This document shows, one piece after another, positions 37,148 to 44,945 of a stretch of DNA of 64,000 bases. Both the position numbers and the translations under genes were made by a program. The notes below the pieces were generated by a model. It was not told where the DNA came from and did no database searches. It was given only the letters and a program-made list of their open reading frames with translations. Source of the stretch: Saprospiraceae bacterium (GTDB taxonomy: Bacteria > Bacteroidota > Bacteroidia > Chitinophagales > Saprospiraceae); NCBI GenBank assembly GCA_029212405.1, contig JARGNR010000004.1, positions 65,396 through 129,395 on the forward strand, in the 5' to 3' direction. How positions within the stretch are numbered: the first letter of the stretch is position 1; the number at the start of each line of letters is the position of its first letter.

Positions 37148-38686
37148 TTAGTATCCAGGATTTTGCGATAGATTCGGATTAAGTGCAATCTGATCAGCAG
37201 GAATCGGCATTAACTTTTTCTCAGGAGAAGATTCGTTCTTCGCCCACCAAGCATCACCCCATTTTCCGAAACGGATAAGGTCTGTTCTCCTCTTAGTTTC
37301 AAAACACAACTCTCTTCCTCTTTCAGCTAAGAAATTATCCTCAGTTAATGATGCGAAAGGAGCAACTCCTGCTCTTTCTCTGATCATATTTACTAGATCC
37401 AATGCTTCCTGACTTCCACTGTTCATTCTCCACATTGCTTCTGCTTTATTCAATAAGATTTCTCCATATCTGTATAATGCAAAGTCATTGTTCATTGTAT
37501 TCTGAGTACCTACTTCATATTCATACTTAGAAAGTCTCGCTCCACCATCTCTATGAGCACCTGGCTCTAATTCGTTCAATTCAGGGTTGAAGTTGACATC
37601 TCTACCATCAGTATCCTCATAGTATGAATCTGCACCATCTACCAATCGACTTCCATCTAAGGCAAATTGTGGTCCATTTAATAATACACCATAGCCTCTT
37701 CCTCCTCCAGTGATTCTTACATCATCTTCTTCAAATGAGTTGTAGAAATCTGCTAAAGAACAGTATCCATTCCATGGTTGATCAACAGTTGAAAATGTTT
37801 TTTGACTTTCGTAGTGAAGAGTCATTTGTACAAGATTAAATCCTCCTGCATTTACAGCATCATAAGGAATCACAAAGATATTCTCTTTTGAACCATCGTT
37901 ATTCACAGCAAAGTTGTTGAAATAGTTTGATTCTAATGAATATCCACCTCCATTAATGATTTCATCACAAGCTGCTACTGCTTTTGCATATTCTGCAGAT
38001 CCATTATATTCTTCAGCATTCAAGTACAATTGAGCCAACATAGCCTGACCCACATAGTAATTCATTCTAGCATACGTAGTTTGGTCTACGTTCCTTGATA
38101 ACAATGGAACATTTGCAAGTAATTCAGTTTCGATAAATGCATAGATGTTTGATCTAGATTCTGTAGATGGTTTAAAATCTTCTGGTACATCAAATGTAGT
38201 TACCAAAGGAACATTTCCAAATACATCAACTAAAACAAGGTAGTAGTACGCTCTTAATGTTTTCAACTCTGCAATAAATGCATCAGATTGCTCATTTGCA
38301 TTTTCTTCAAAAGTGGCAATCAATCTATTACAGTTACTGATACCTCCATAGGCCCATCCCCACACATTATTGAATACACCTTCTCCATCAAAGAATTCGT
38401 GTTTGTGTGTTCTTAACCATTGTCCACCATCTTCCCAGTCAGGACCTCTGTGTGGTACACATACTTCATCAGAAGATACCTCTTGAAGAGAGAATAATTG
38501 ACCATGGTTACAAATTGAATACAGTGTTGTATACGCTGAGCCCAATGCAGAAATAAATGCATCTTCATTTACAAAGTACTCTTCAGCTGGAATAACATCC
38601 GAGAACTCTGGCTCAAGATCTGCGCATGAAGGCAACCATAAGGTTCCTATCACCGCAAGAATTGAAATTTTAAAAATATTTTTCAT
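37148..38686 (-). CDS. SusD/RagB-family outer-membrane nutrient-binding lipoprotein
   Basis: I choose ATG 38686 (512 residues) because it gives a lipoprotein signal (SILAVIGTLWLPSC, Cys21); the track start at 38719 adds 11 polar residues. The fold signatures are ALGSAYTTLYSI near the N-terminus, the TPR-like LKTLRAYYYLVLVDVFGNVPLV, AQLYLNAEEYNGSAEYAKAVAACDEII, and the C-terminal RGRELCFETKRRTDLIRFGKW hallmark. SusD proteins form the lid of SusC and capture oligomeric nutrients. The gene follows susC by 22 bases. The ligand is unknown, and no glycan-degrading enzyme lies beside it. Confidence 0.93.
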   Translation of the reverse strand: MKNIFKISILAVIGTLWLPSCADLEPEFSDVIPAEEYFVNEDAFISALGSAYTTLYSICNHGQLFSLQEVSSDEVCVPHRGPDWEDGGQWLRTHKHEFFDGEGVFNNVWGWAYGGISNCNRLIATFEENANEQSDAFIAELKTLRAYYYLVLVDVFGNVPLVTTFDVPEDFKPSTESRSNIYAFIETELLANVPLLSRNVDQTTYARMNYYVGQAMLAQLYLNAEEYNGSAEYAKAVAACDEIINGGGYSLESNYFNNFAVNNDGSKENIFVIPYDAVNAGGFNLVQMTLHYESQKTFSTVDQPWNGYCSLADFYNSFEEDDVRITGGGRGYGVLLNGPQFALDGSRLVDGADSYYEDTDGRDVNFNPELNELEPGAHRDGGARLSKYEYEVGTQNTMNNDFALYRYGEILLNKAEAMWRMNSGSQEALDLVNMIRERAGVAPFASLTEDNFLAERGRELCFETKRRTDLIRFGKWGDAWWAKNESSPEKKLMPIPADQIALNPNLSQNPGY

Positions 38687-38708
38687 GTTTATTTTTTTTA
38701 AGTTGTTT

Positions 38709-41642
38709 TTAGAATCCAAGGTTTACACCAAATGTAATTGTTCTTGTACTGAAATAGTTATTTCTTCTATCTACACCAGGAGCTAAAGGATCTCTCAAAT
38801 CAAATCGAGCTTGTCTTCCTCCATTATCAACAGACCCAGCATCAGAAAGTACAGCTTCAGGATCAACACCTGTATACCCTGTAAATACTAATAAATTTTG
38901 ACCTGCAACATATACTCTAGCATTTCTGAATGAACCTAACTTTGAGAATGTATATCCTATAGATGCATTATCTAATTTTACAAATGAAGCATCCTCTACA
39001 TGTGTGCTATTGTATGAAGCTGATTTTACTCCTGGAGTTCCTTTATCTGTTGAGATGAAGTTTGCCGCAACAATATCAGGTGTAGTTTCATAAAATGCTC
39101 TGTAAGTATTTACTAAACTGTGACCAAATGCTCCTCTGAAAAGTACATTTACATCCCAGTTTCCAAATGATATATCATTGTTCAATGATAATTCAAAATC
39201 AGGAAGTCCGTTTCCTACAACAATCCAATCGTCTGCATTGATTTCTCCGTCTCCGTTCTGGTCTTTGAAAATGAATGCTCCTTCGTCACTTACACCTTCA
39301 AAAACAGGTGCAACAATCTGGCCTATTGCTTCTCCCTCTTCAATAAGGTGAAGTCCAACTCCAGCATCAGTAATGTTTTGACCAGGCGCTCCAAGATTTG
39401 TTCTGAATTCTCTAGGTCTGTCGTCAATGTACTTATCTAATTTAGTAGCGTAAGATGTGAAAATTAATGTAGGAGTATAACTAAAGTTCGCAGTGCTTAT
39501 TGCTTTATAATTTAATGCCAATTCAATACCATTTGTAGTGAAAGCAGCAATATTATCCCAAGTAATAGGAGCAAAATTTGGTGGTACAGATACTTGACCA
39601 GGTAATAATAGGTCGTCAGTTTGTCTGCTAAATACATCAAATGAACCGTAAAGTTTACCACTCATTATTGTATAATCCAATCCAACATTAATCTCTGTCT
39701 TTTTTTCCCATTTCAAATCTTCATTGGCGTTATTAATCGGGCCGTATGAAGGCACGAATGCTCCATTGTAAAAGAATTGAGCTCCTTGTCCAAAGATAGA
39801 GTATGGAAGATAATCAAGCCCTGGTAAATTTCCAGTAACCCCGTATCCCAGTCTTAGTTTTAAGTTCTCTACTCCAGAAATATTGGTAAGTTTTGAGATA
39901 TCAACTCCAGCACTAACAGCCGGGAATATACCATACGTGTTAGATGGTCCTACTCTGTCTGATCCTTCTCTTCTTACACTTGCAGAAAGGAAGTATTTAT
40001 CATCCATGTTTAAAGTCGCTCTACCAAACTGTGCAGCCAATTGATATCTTCTATTGTAAGAATATGGCGTTGCTAACCCTTGAAGTACTTCTGAAGACAA
40101 TCCAATTTGATTGTATGTATTCAAGTCATTTAGATACCCACCTGCTTCAATTCCTTGTCCTAAAATTCTGAATTCTTGTTGTGAAACACCACCAAGAACT
40201 GTATAACTAATATTTCCTGATTCTCCTGTATATTGTAATGTAGCTTCTAATAAATCACTCTTGTCATTGTCCGTAGTTCTTCTAGCTACACCATTTCTAG
40301 CTTGTCCTTGTCTGTAAAGAGCATTTCTTGGATAATACTCTCCTCCAAATCTGTCAATTGTTTGTTTCGCATACGTACCTGTAATCTTAAGTGCTGGCAA
40401 AATGTTATATGTTGCCGTCGCGTTTAATATAACTTCTGATCTCTCTTCATCAATTATATTTTGCTCCACCATTGCCACTGGATTAAAATTATCAAATCCT
40501 CCTGGCTCTCTGTATGTTCCGTCCTCGTTGAAAATTTCAGAAGTTGGGTTGGCTACTGTAGCATATCTAAATGCTTCTGGAAATCCAAAGTCTGATTTTC
40601 TGTTCGTATTTGTATAATTCAATGACACACTTAATTTGTCATCTAATGCTTTCTGTGTTAATGACAAACTTCCGTTTAATTGGTCAAACCCAGTATTTTT
40701 TACAACTCCATTATTCTCTCTAAAGTTGAATGAAGCTCTATAGGTTGTTTTCTCGTTTCCGCCAGAAAGAGATAAATTGTGAGATTGTGCAAAACCAGCT
40801 TGAGAAATCGCATCATACCAATCAGTATCACCACCAGCATCTATACCCCCTGCTGCAAGAAATTCTTCTCTAGTTGCAATGGATGGAGTACGTGCAATGT
40901 TTTCTGTAGAAATATACCCTGTGTAATTAATGTTTGAGGTTCCTTTTTTTCCTTTTTTTGTGGTGATTAAAATAACACCTGAAGATCCTCTTGTTCCATA
41001 GATTGCGGAAGCAGATCCATCTTTCAATACATCCATAGATTCAATATCTTGTGGATCAATACTTGAAAGTGATGCACCCGGCACTCCATCAACAATGATA
41101 AGTGGATTCGTTTGAGCTCCAATAGTTGATAAACCTCTTAATCGAATTCCAATTCCACCATTTGGATCACCATTTGCTTTTGACACGGTAAGTCCAGCTA
41201 CTTTTCCTTGTAATAACTGTGCTGGAGAAACCACGTTTCCTGTGTTGAAATCTTCAGCTTTGACACTAACGACCGATCCAGTAACTTCTTTTTGTTTTTG
41301 AGTACCGTATCCTACAACGACAACTTCATCCAATAGCGCTCCAGGAGCCAATGCAACACTAATTGTGTTGTCTGCACCAATAAGAACTACTTGGTCGATG
41401 TATCCTGTATAAGAAATGACAAGAGATTCTGTACCGTCAGGTACTTCCAGTGTAAATGATCCATCAATATCTGTAATGGTACCTGTTCCAGAATCTTTAA
41501 TGATTACGTTGGCACCAATTAAGGGCTCATTAGTTTCAGCATCTGAAATGACTCCTGTCACAGTTCTTTGCCCAATGGCAAACGAACACAAGCCAAACAA
41601 CAGTGCTGTAATAACTGTTAGTTTAGTAAATAATTTTTTCAT
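38709..41642 (-). CDS. SusC/RagA-family TonB-dependent outer-membrane transporter
   Basis: The 977-residue protein has a signal peptide (VITALLFGLCSFAIGQ), a carboxypeptidase-regulatory-like domain (about 27-110: VTGVISDAETNEPLIGANV), the SusC-specific DEVVVVGYGTQKQKEVTGSV linker, a plug with VDGVPGASLSSIDPQDIESMDVLKDGSASAIYG, and a C-terminal beta-barrel ending in FGVNLGF with the terminal Phe used for barrel assembly. It imports the ligand held by SusD, powered by TonB. No N-terminal STN domain is present, so anti-sigma control through this protein is unlikely; the divergent LacI regulator is the likely control. Confidence 0.95.
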   Translation of the reverse strand: MKKLFTKLTVITALLFGLCSFAIGQRTVTGVISDAETNEPLIGANVIIKDSGTGTITDIDGSFTLEVPDGTESLVISYTGYIDQVVLIGADNTISVALAPGALLDEVVVVGYGTQKQKEVTGSVVSVKAEDFNTGNVVSPAQLLQGKVAGLTVSKANGDPNGGIGIRLRGLSTIGAQTNPLIIVDGVPGASLSSIDPQDIESMDVLKDGSASAIYGTRGSSGVILITTKKGKKGTSNINYTGYISTENIARTPSIATREEFLAAGGIDAGGDTDWYDAISQAGFAQSHNLSLSGGNEKTTYRASFNFRENNGVVKNTGFDQLNGSLSLTQKALDDKLSVSLNYTNTNRKSDFGFPEAFRYATVANPTSEIFNEDGTYREPGGFDNFNPVAMVEQNIIDEERSEVILNATATYNILPALKITGTYAKQTIDRFGGEYYPRNALYRQGQARNGVARRTTDNDKSDLLEATLQYTGESGNISYTVLGGVSQQEFRILGQGIEAGGYLNDLNTYNQIGLSSEVLQGLATPYSYNRRYQLAAQFGRATLNMDDKYFLSASVRREGSDRVGPSNTYGIFPAVSAGVDISKLTNISGVENLKLRLGYGVTGNLPGLDYLPYSIFGQGAQFFYNGAFVPSYGPINNANEDLKWEKKTEINVGLDYTIMSGKLYGSFDVFSRQTDDLLLPGQVSVPPNFAPITWDNIAAFTTNGIELALNYKAISTANFSYTPTLIFTSYATKLDKYIDDRPREFRTNLGAPGQNITDAGVGLHLIEEGEAIGQIVAPVFEGVSDEGAFIFKDQNGDGEINADDWIVVGNGLPDFELSLNNDISFGNWDVNVLFRGAFGHSLVNTYRAFYETTPDIVAANFISTDKGTPGVKSASYNSTHVEDASFVKLDNASIGYTFSKLGSFRNARVYVAGQNLLVFTGYTGVDPEAVLSDAGSVDNGGRQARFDLRDPLAPGVDRRNNYFSTRTITFGVNLGF

Positions 41643-42029
41643 GCGGCTTAAAATAAGTTTAGTAAGTAAATGTGCTTAGTGTCTAATTAACACTATAATA
41701 TGTCGTAAATATAGTAAAATGCTTAACAAAATATTAACCACAATCATTTTGTGTTTAATATAATTTGAAGTTGAAAGCAGAATGTAGATTTTACATCCTA
41801 ATTACAAGTCCAATTTTTACATTTTATGGTGCTCCAGCAAGACATTTTTTACAAATTAACTTACGCTTACTTTATTATATGCAAATTAATCCTAAAAGGT
41901 TGTATTACCCCAAAATGTCAAAATTCAAAAGCAACATACCAATCTAACTAAAATATTCTATTTACAAGTAAAATCATGATTGCAACATGTTGCGATACCC
42001 GTTGTTGTTAAAAACTTATATATTTGATT
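41643..42029. other. Divergent regulatory region between susC and the LacI regulator gene
   Basis: This 387-base AT-rich stretch must carry the promoters of both divergent genes. It holds the palindrome described separately at 41979-41996. A TATATTTG box at 42019-42026 lies too close to the regulator's ATG and lacks a well-spaced upstream TTTG. I could not pick a convincing -7 box for susC. A 60-codon ORF at 41765-41947 in the track has no coding character. Confidence 0.6.
41979..41996. promoter_or_regulatory. Candidate LacI-family operator palindrome
   Basis: The sequence ATTGCAACATGTTGCGAT contains the perfect 12-base palindrome GCAACATGTTGC (41982-41993), and the symmetry extends to 18 bases with one mismatched pair. 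LacI-family operators are typically 14-20 base palindromes with a central CG or similar step. It lies 34 bases upstream of the regulator's ATG and about 340 bases from susC, so autoregulation is the simplest reading. I saw no second copy in the gap. Confidence 0.6.
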
Positions 42030-43073
42030 ATGAAAAGGATTACTATACGTGATATTGCTAAGATGCTTGATGTTTCTCCTTCTACAGTTTCTAGAGCGCT
42101 TTCGAATCATCCTGATATTAGTCAAAAGACAAAGGATCGTGTAAATCAAGTGGCCAATACATTTAATTATACCGTAAATCTGCATTCTAATTTTTTTAGA
42201 AATCGGAAATCGAATTTGATAGCACTTATTCTTCCAGAAATCAATATGTTTTTCACTCCAAACTTAATACGGAGTATAAATAAAATATTAGCTAGGACGG
42301 AGTACTCTCTTTTTATCTTTATATCAAAAGATAGTTATAAAAAGGAAAAAGAAATTATTGATCAATGTATTAAATGGGCGGTGGAAGGTGTCTTAATTAG
42401 TCTCTCAAGCAAGACAAAAAGTATTGATCATTTGAAGAAATTGACCGATTTTGGTATTCAAACGGTTTTATTGGATCGAATTATTTCCAATGAGATCTAC
42501 TATTCGGTTATCAGTGATAGTTTCGGTTCAGGATATAAGGCAATTCAGTACCTCGCTGATCAAGGACATAGGAATATATTGGGCTTATTTGGCAACCCAA
42601 ATTTGAGTATTACTCAATTGCGAAAGGAAGGATTTCAAAAAGCAATTACTGACTTTGGGCTTGATTCAGATGTTGTTCGTTCAGCAACTGTAGGAAAAGT
42701 GAAAGAGTTGGACCGTATATTGCCAGAAATCATAAATACACATCCTGATATCACTGCAATTTTTATGATGTCCGATGAAATGCTTGCAAGAACACATTAT
42801 ATTCTCAACAAATTAGGTAAAAAAATATTTCAAGACATTTCTTTGATAGCGATTAGTGATGGAGAATTTCCTTTTTTATTGCATCCCAATGTGACATTCA
42901 TTAAGGATTCTGGAAAAAAGATGGGGAAGAAAACGATTCGATTATTATTGGATTTAATCGAAGGGAAATCTATCGTAGCTAAAAAAAGTACGCTTATTAA
43001 GACAAAGCTTGTTAAGTTAGATTCAGTAAAAGCTATTGAATTGGAAACTAAGGAAGATCAAATCTCGAAATAA
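42030..43073 (+). CDS. LacI-family transcriptional regulator
   Basis: The 347-residue protein has an N-terminal helix-turn-helix (ITIRDIAKMLDVSPSTVSRALSNHPDIS) with the hinge region following, and a periplasmic-binding-protein-like effector domain (LIALILPEINMFFTPNLI, GVLISLSSKT, DRIISNEIYYSVISD, AIFMMSDEMLA). LacI regulators bind a sugar or nucleoside and release DNA. I use ATG 42030; the track adds a TTG-Ile before it. It is divergent from susC, which is the arrangement of a local regulator of a nutrient-uptake locus. The effector cannot be predicted. Confidence 0.92.
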   Translation: MKRITIRDIAKMLDVSPSTVSRALSNHPDISQKTKDRVNQVANTFNYTVNLHSNFFRNRKSNLIALILPEINMFFTPNLIRSINKILARTEYSLFIFISKDSYKKEKEIIDQCIKWAVEGVLISLSSKTKSIDHLKKLTDFGIQTVLLDRIISNEIYYSVISDSFGSGYKAIQYLADQGHRNILGLFGNPNLSITQLRKEGFQKAITDFGLDSDVVRSATVGKVKELDRILPEIINTHPDITAIFMMSDEMLARTHYILNKLGKKIFQDISLIAISDGEFPFLLHPNVTFIKDSGKKMGKKTIRLLLDLIEGKSIVAKKSTLIKTKLVKLDSVKAIELETKEDQISK

Positions 43074-43107
43074 AAAAGCCAGTCAAAATTAAATTTAACT
43101 GGCTTTT
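43074..43107. terminator. Bidirectional intrinsic terminator between lacI-type gene and tonB
   Basis: A 10-base perfect stem (AAAAGCCAGT / ACTGGCTTTT) encloses a 14-base AT-rich loop directly after the regulator's TAA. T-runs flank it on both strands, the longer one on the minus strand (six Ts), so it can stop the regulator transcript and the convergent TonB transcript. Confidence 0.8.
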
Positions 43108-43128
43108 AATATAACTTAAGAAAGAGTC

Positions 43129-44049
43129 CTATCCTTCTAATTTGAATTTAACTGGAAGTGTATATTGCACTTTTACTGGCCGACCCCTTTGTTTTCCAGG
43201 AGTCCATTTACTTCCCATATTGTTCATTGCTTCTACAATTTTAAGTGCTGCAGCTCCAGTTCCTGCCCCAGGATCTCTTACTATATTCGCACCGGCAACA
43301 GAACCATCTTTTTCAACTACAAACTGTATTACAGCCATTCCTTCTACACCATTCTCTCTAGCGATTGCAGGATATTTTAAATTTTTATAAATGTACTCAA
43401 GCATTTTACCTTTTGCACATTCTTCTTTTTCCTTATCTGATCCACCCATATCTTCACAACCTGGAAAACGAGGCATTTGCTCTACCACTTTGAAGATTTC
43501 TTCTTCTACTGGTGGTGGCGGTGGTGGTGGTGGTGGCGGTGGCGGTGCATCTTCTACTACAGGTAATTCTTCTACTACATCATCCGCTTCAATTTCAGTA
43601 TCCTCAAATATCGGCTCATCCTCTTCGAGAATTTCTTCTTCAGGAACCTCTTCAATCACCGGTGGCGGTGGTGGCGGTGGCGGTGGCGGTGGCTCTGCAG
43701 TTCTTGGAGGTTCTACTTCAATTTCTTCTTCATATTCTAACGCATCATCAGGAATGATAACGGGTTTTTCATATCTAGTCCAACTGAACGCAAAAAGAGT
43801 TAATGCTAATGCTGTAGCCAAACCATATCCAAAGAAGGAACCTGTTTTTCTAAGAACATCCGCTTCAGGATACTTATTTCTAGATATGAGGTAATTTTCA
43901 ATTGTACCATCATCATATTTAGAGCTTAGATCTGCATCTTGTTGCTTTTTGATGTAATTTCTATATAGAAATACAATTAATACGGAAAGCACAATTAGAC
44001 CTGCTATTAAGCCAACTACAGTACCTCCTGTTAATGAAATATCTCCCAT
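43129..44049 (-). CDS. tonB: Energy transducer TonB with two polyproline rods
   Basis: The 306-residue protein ends in a TonB C-terminal domain (about 205-306: YPAIARENGVEGMAVIQFVVEKDGSV, KWTPGKQRGRPVKVQYTLPVKFKL). It has two hydrophobic segments, about residues 9-29 and 73-90, rather than the usual single anchor, and then acidic linkers and two runs of 11 and 12 prolines (residues 120-130 and 169-180) that would span the periplasm. It delivers proton-motive energy to TonB-dependent transporters such as the SusC nearby. VanZ-like and GcvH genes lie upstream on the same strand; the VanZ-like gene ends two bases before it. Confidence 0.88.
   Translation of the reverse strand: MGDISLTGGTVVGLIAGLIVLSVLIVFLYRNYIKKQQDADLSSKYDDGTIENYLISRNKYPEADVLRKTGSFFGYGLATALALTLFAFSWTRYEKPVIIPDDALEYEEEIEVEPPRTAEPPPPPPPPPPPVIEEVPEEEILEEDEPIFEDTEIEADDVVEELPVVEDAPPPPPPPPPPPPVEEEIFKVVEQMPRFPGCEDMGGSDKEKEECAKGKMLEYIYKNLKYPAIARENGVEGMAVIQFVVEKDGSVAGANIVRDPGAGTGAAALKIVEAMNNMGSKWTPGKQRGRPVKVQYTLPVKFKLEG
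43511..43547. repeat. GGT/GGC triplet repeat encoding a polyproline run
   Basis: A run of twelve GGT/GGC triplets on the + strand encodes the second proline run (residues 169-180) of TonB on the minus strand. Its near-perfect 3-base period makes replication slippage likely; changes would keep the frame but alter rod length. Confidence 0.85.
43661..43692. repeat. GGT/GGC triplet repeat encoding a polyproline run
   Basis: This second block of about eleven GGT/GGC triplets encodes the first proline run (residues 120-130) of TonB. It resembles the block at 43511, so recombination between the two is also possible and would delete the acidic segment between them in frame. Confidence 0.85.
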
Positions 44050-44051
44050 AA

Positions 44052-44408
44052 TTAATGTTTAAATAATTTATAAAAAGCGATCAATCCTATGATTGAACCG
44101 ATAATATTAGCAATAATATCTAGAATCTCAAAATGACGCCCCACATTTAGTTGCCATTGTAGAATTTCTAAAACAATTCCGAGCAAAATTGCACCATAAA
44201 ATGCAATTCTTGCCGCTTTTATCTTATTTGTTTTCTCATTTAATGCTGTCGACCATAAGTATACCAACAGCAAATAAGAAAAGAAATGAGATATTTTATC
44301 AAAATGCGGAATGTTAAACAAGCCATTTTTTGAGACTACCCCTTTAGGCAGTAATGTTGCCGTAATTAAAATGATTGTCCAAATTGCAGCAACAAATCTT
44401 CTAGTCAT
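44052..44408 (-). CDS. VanZ-like small membrane protein
   Basis: The 118-residue protein has four hydrophobic segments and the VanZ-like layout: FNIPHFDKISHFFSYLLLVYLWS, followed by LGIVLEILQWQLNVGRHFEILDIIANIIGSIIGL, where the E-x-x-Q and D-x-x-A-N positions match the family. VanZ proteins are linked to teicoplanin resistance in enterococci, but most homologs have no known role. It lies two bases before tonB and probably shares its transcript. Confidence 0.8.
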   Translation of the reverse strand: MTRRFVAAIWTIILITATLLPKGVVSKNGLFNIPHFDKISHFFSYLLLVYLWSTALNEKTNKIKAARIAFYGAILLGIVLEILQWQLNVGRHFEILDIIANIIGSIIGLIAFYKLFKH

Positions 44409-44511
44409 AATTGCATATAAGATGCACCCATCTTAATTTATGGTGTGCAAGGAAGTGATATTTTTTATTCTTATTGTAAATTCAGATAAAAAAGTTTACA
44501 AAAAGGCATAC

Positions 44512-44904
44512 TTAAGCAATCATATTGGCATACTCTTCTGCGGATAATAATCCTTCTAATTCCGATTCATCACTTATTTTAATCTTTACGATCCAACCTT
44601 CTCCATACGGGTCTGAGTTTAACAAGCCAGGATCATCTCCTTCTGATTCATCAATGGCAGAATTGAATTCTAATACCTCCCCACTTACGGGCATAAACAA
44701 GTCTGATGTTGTTTTAACTGCTTCAACCGTCCCGAATACTTCATCTTTTGCAACTTCATCACCTACCGTATCAACTTCTACATAAACCAGCTCCCCCAAT
44801 TCACTTTGTGCAAAGTCAGTAATACCAACTACTAAAATACCGTCATCTTCTAATCGAACCCATTCATGTTCGTTGGTATATTTTAAATTTTCCGGTGTAT
44901 TCAT
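44512..44904 (-). CDS. gcvH: Glycine cleavage system H protein
   Basis: The 130-residue protein carries the lipoyl attachment site FGTVEAVKTTSDL with Lys64, flanked by the hybrid-motif strands GITDFAQSELGELVYVEV and PVSGEVLEFN, and the LLNSDPYGEGWIVKI tail. The H protein shuttles the aminomethyl group from glycine between the P, T and L proteins of the glycine cleavage complex. The other subunits are not in the window. It follows the citrate synthase gene by 41 bases on the same strand, an unusual pairing. Confidence 0.95.
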   Translation of the reverse strand: MNTPENLKYTNEHEWVRLEDDGILVVGITDFAQSELGELVYVEVDTVGDEVAKDEVFGTVEAVKTTSDLFMPVSGEVLEFNSAIDESEGDDPGLLNSDPYGEGWIVKIKISDESELEGLLSAEEYANMIA

Positions 44905-44945
44905 TTTGTTAATATAGTTTTGAAATGTTAGTTAATCTATTTGTA

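Noticed and set aside
41765-41947. 60-codon ORF in the susC-regulator gap
   Set aside because: Its composition and position in a divergent promoter region do not support coding; no start signal or family motif.
42019-42026. TATATTTG as the promoter of the LacI-type gene
   Set aside because: It matches TAnnTTTG but would leave almost no leader before ATG 42030 and has no TTTG 19-21 bases upstream.
43511-43692. Possible CRISPR-like spacing of two GGT/GGC blocks
   Set aside because: The blocks are coding triplet repeats within tonB; there are no conserved repeats with unique spacers.
43391-43894. ORFs encoding polyglycine and other low-complexity strings antisense to tonB
   Set aside because: They are shadows of the proline codons (GGT/GGC tracts) of the real TonB gene on the other strand.
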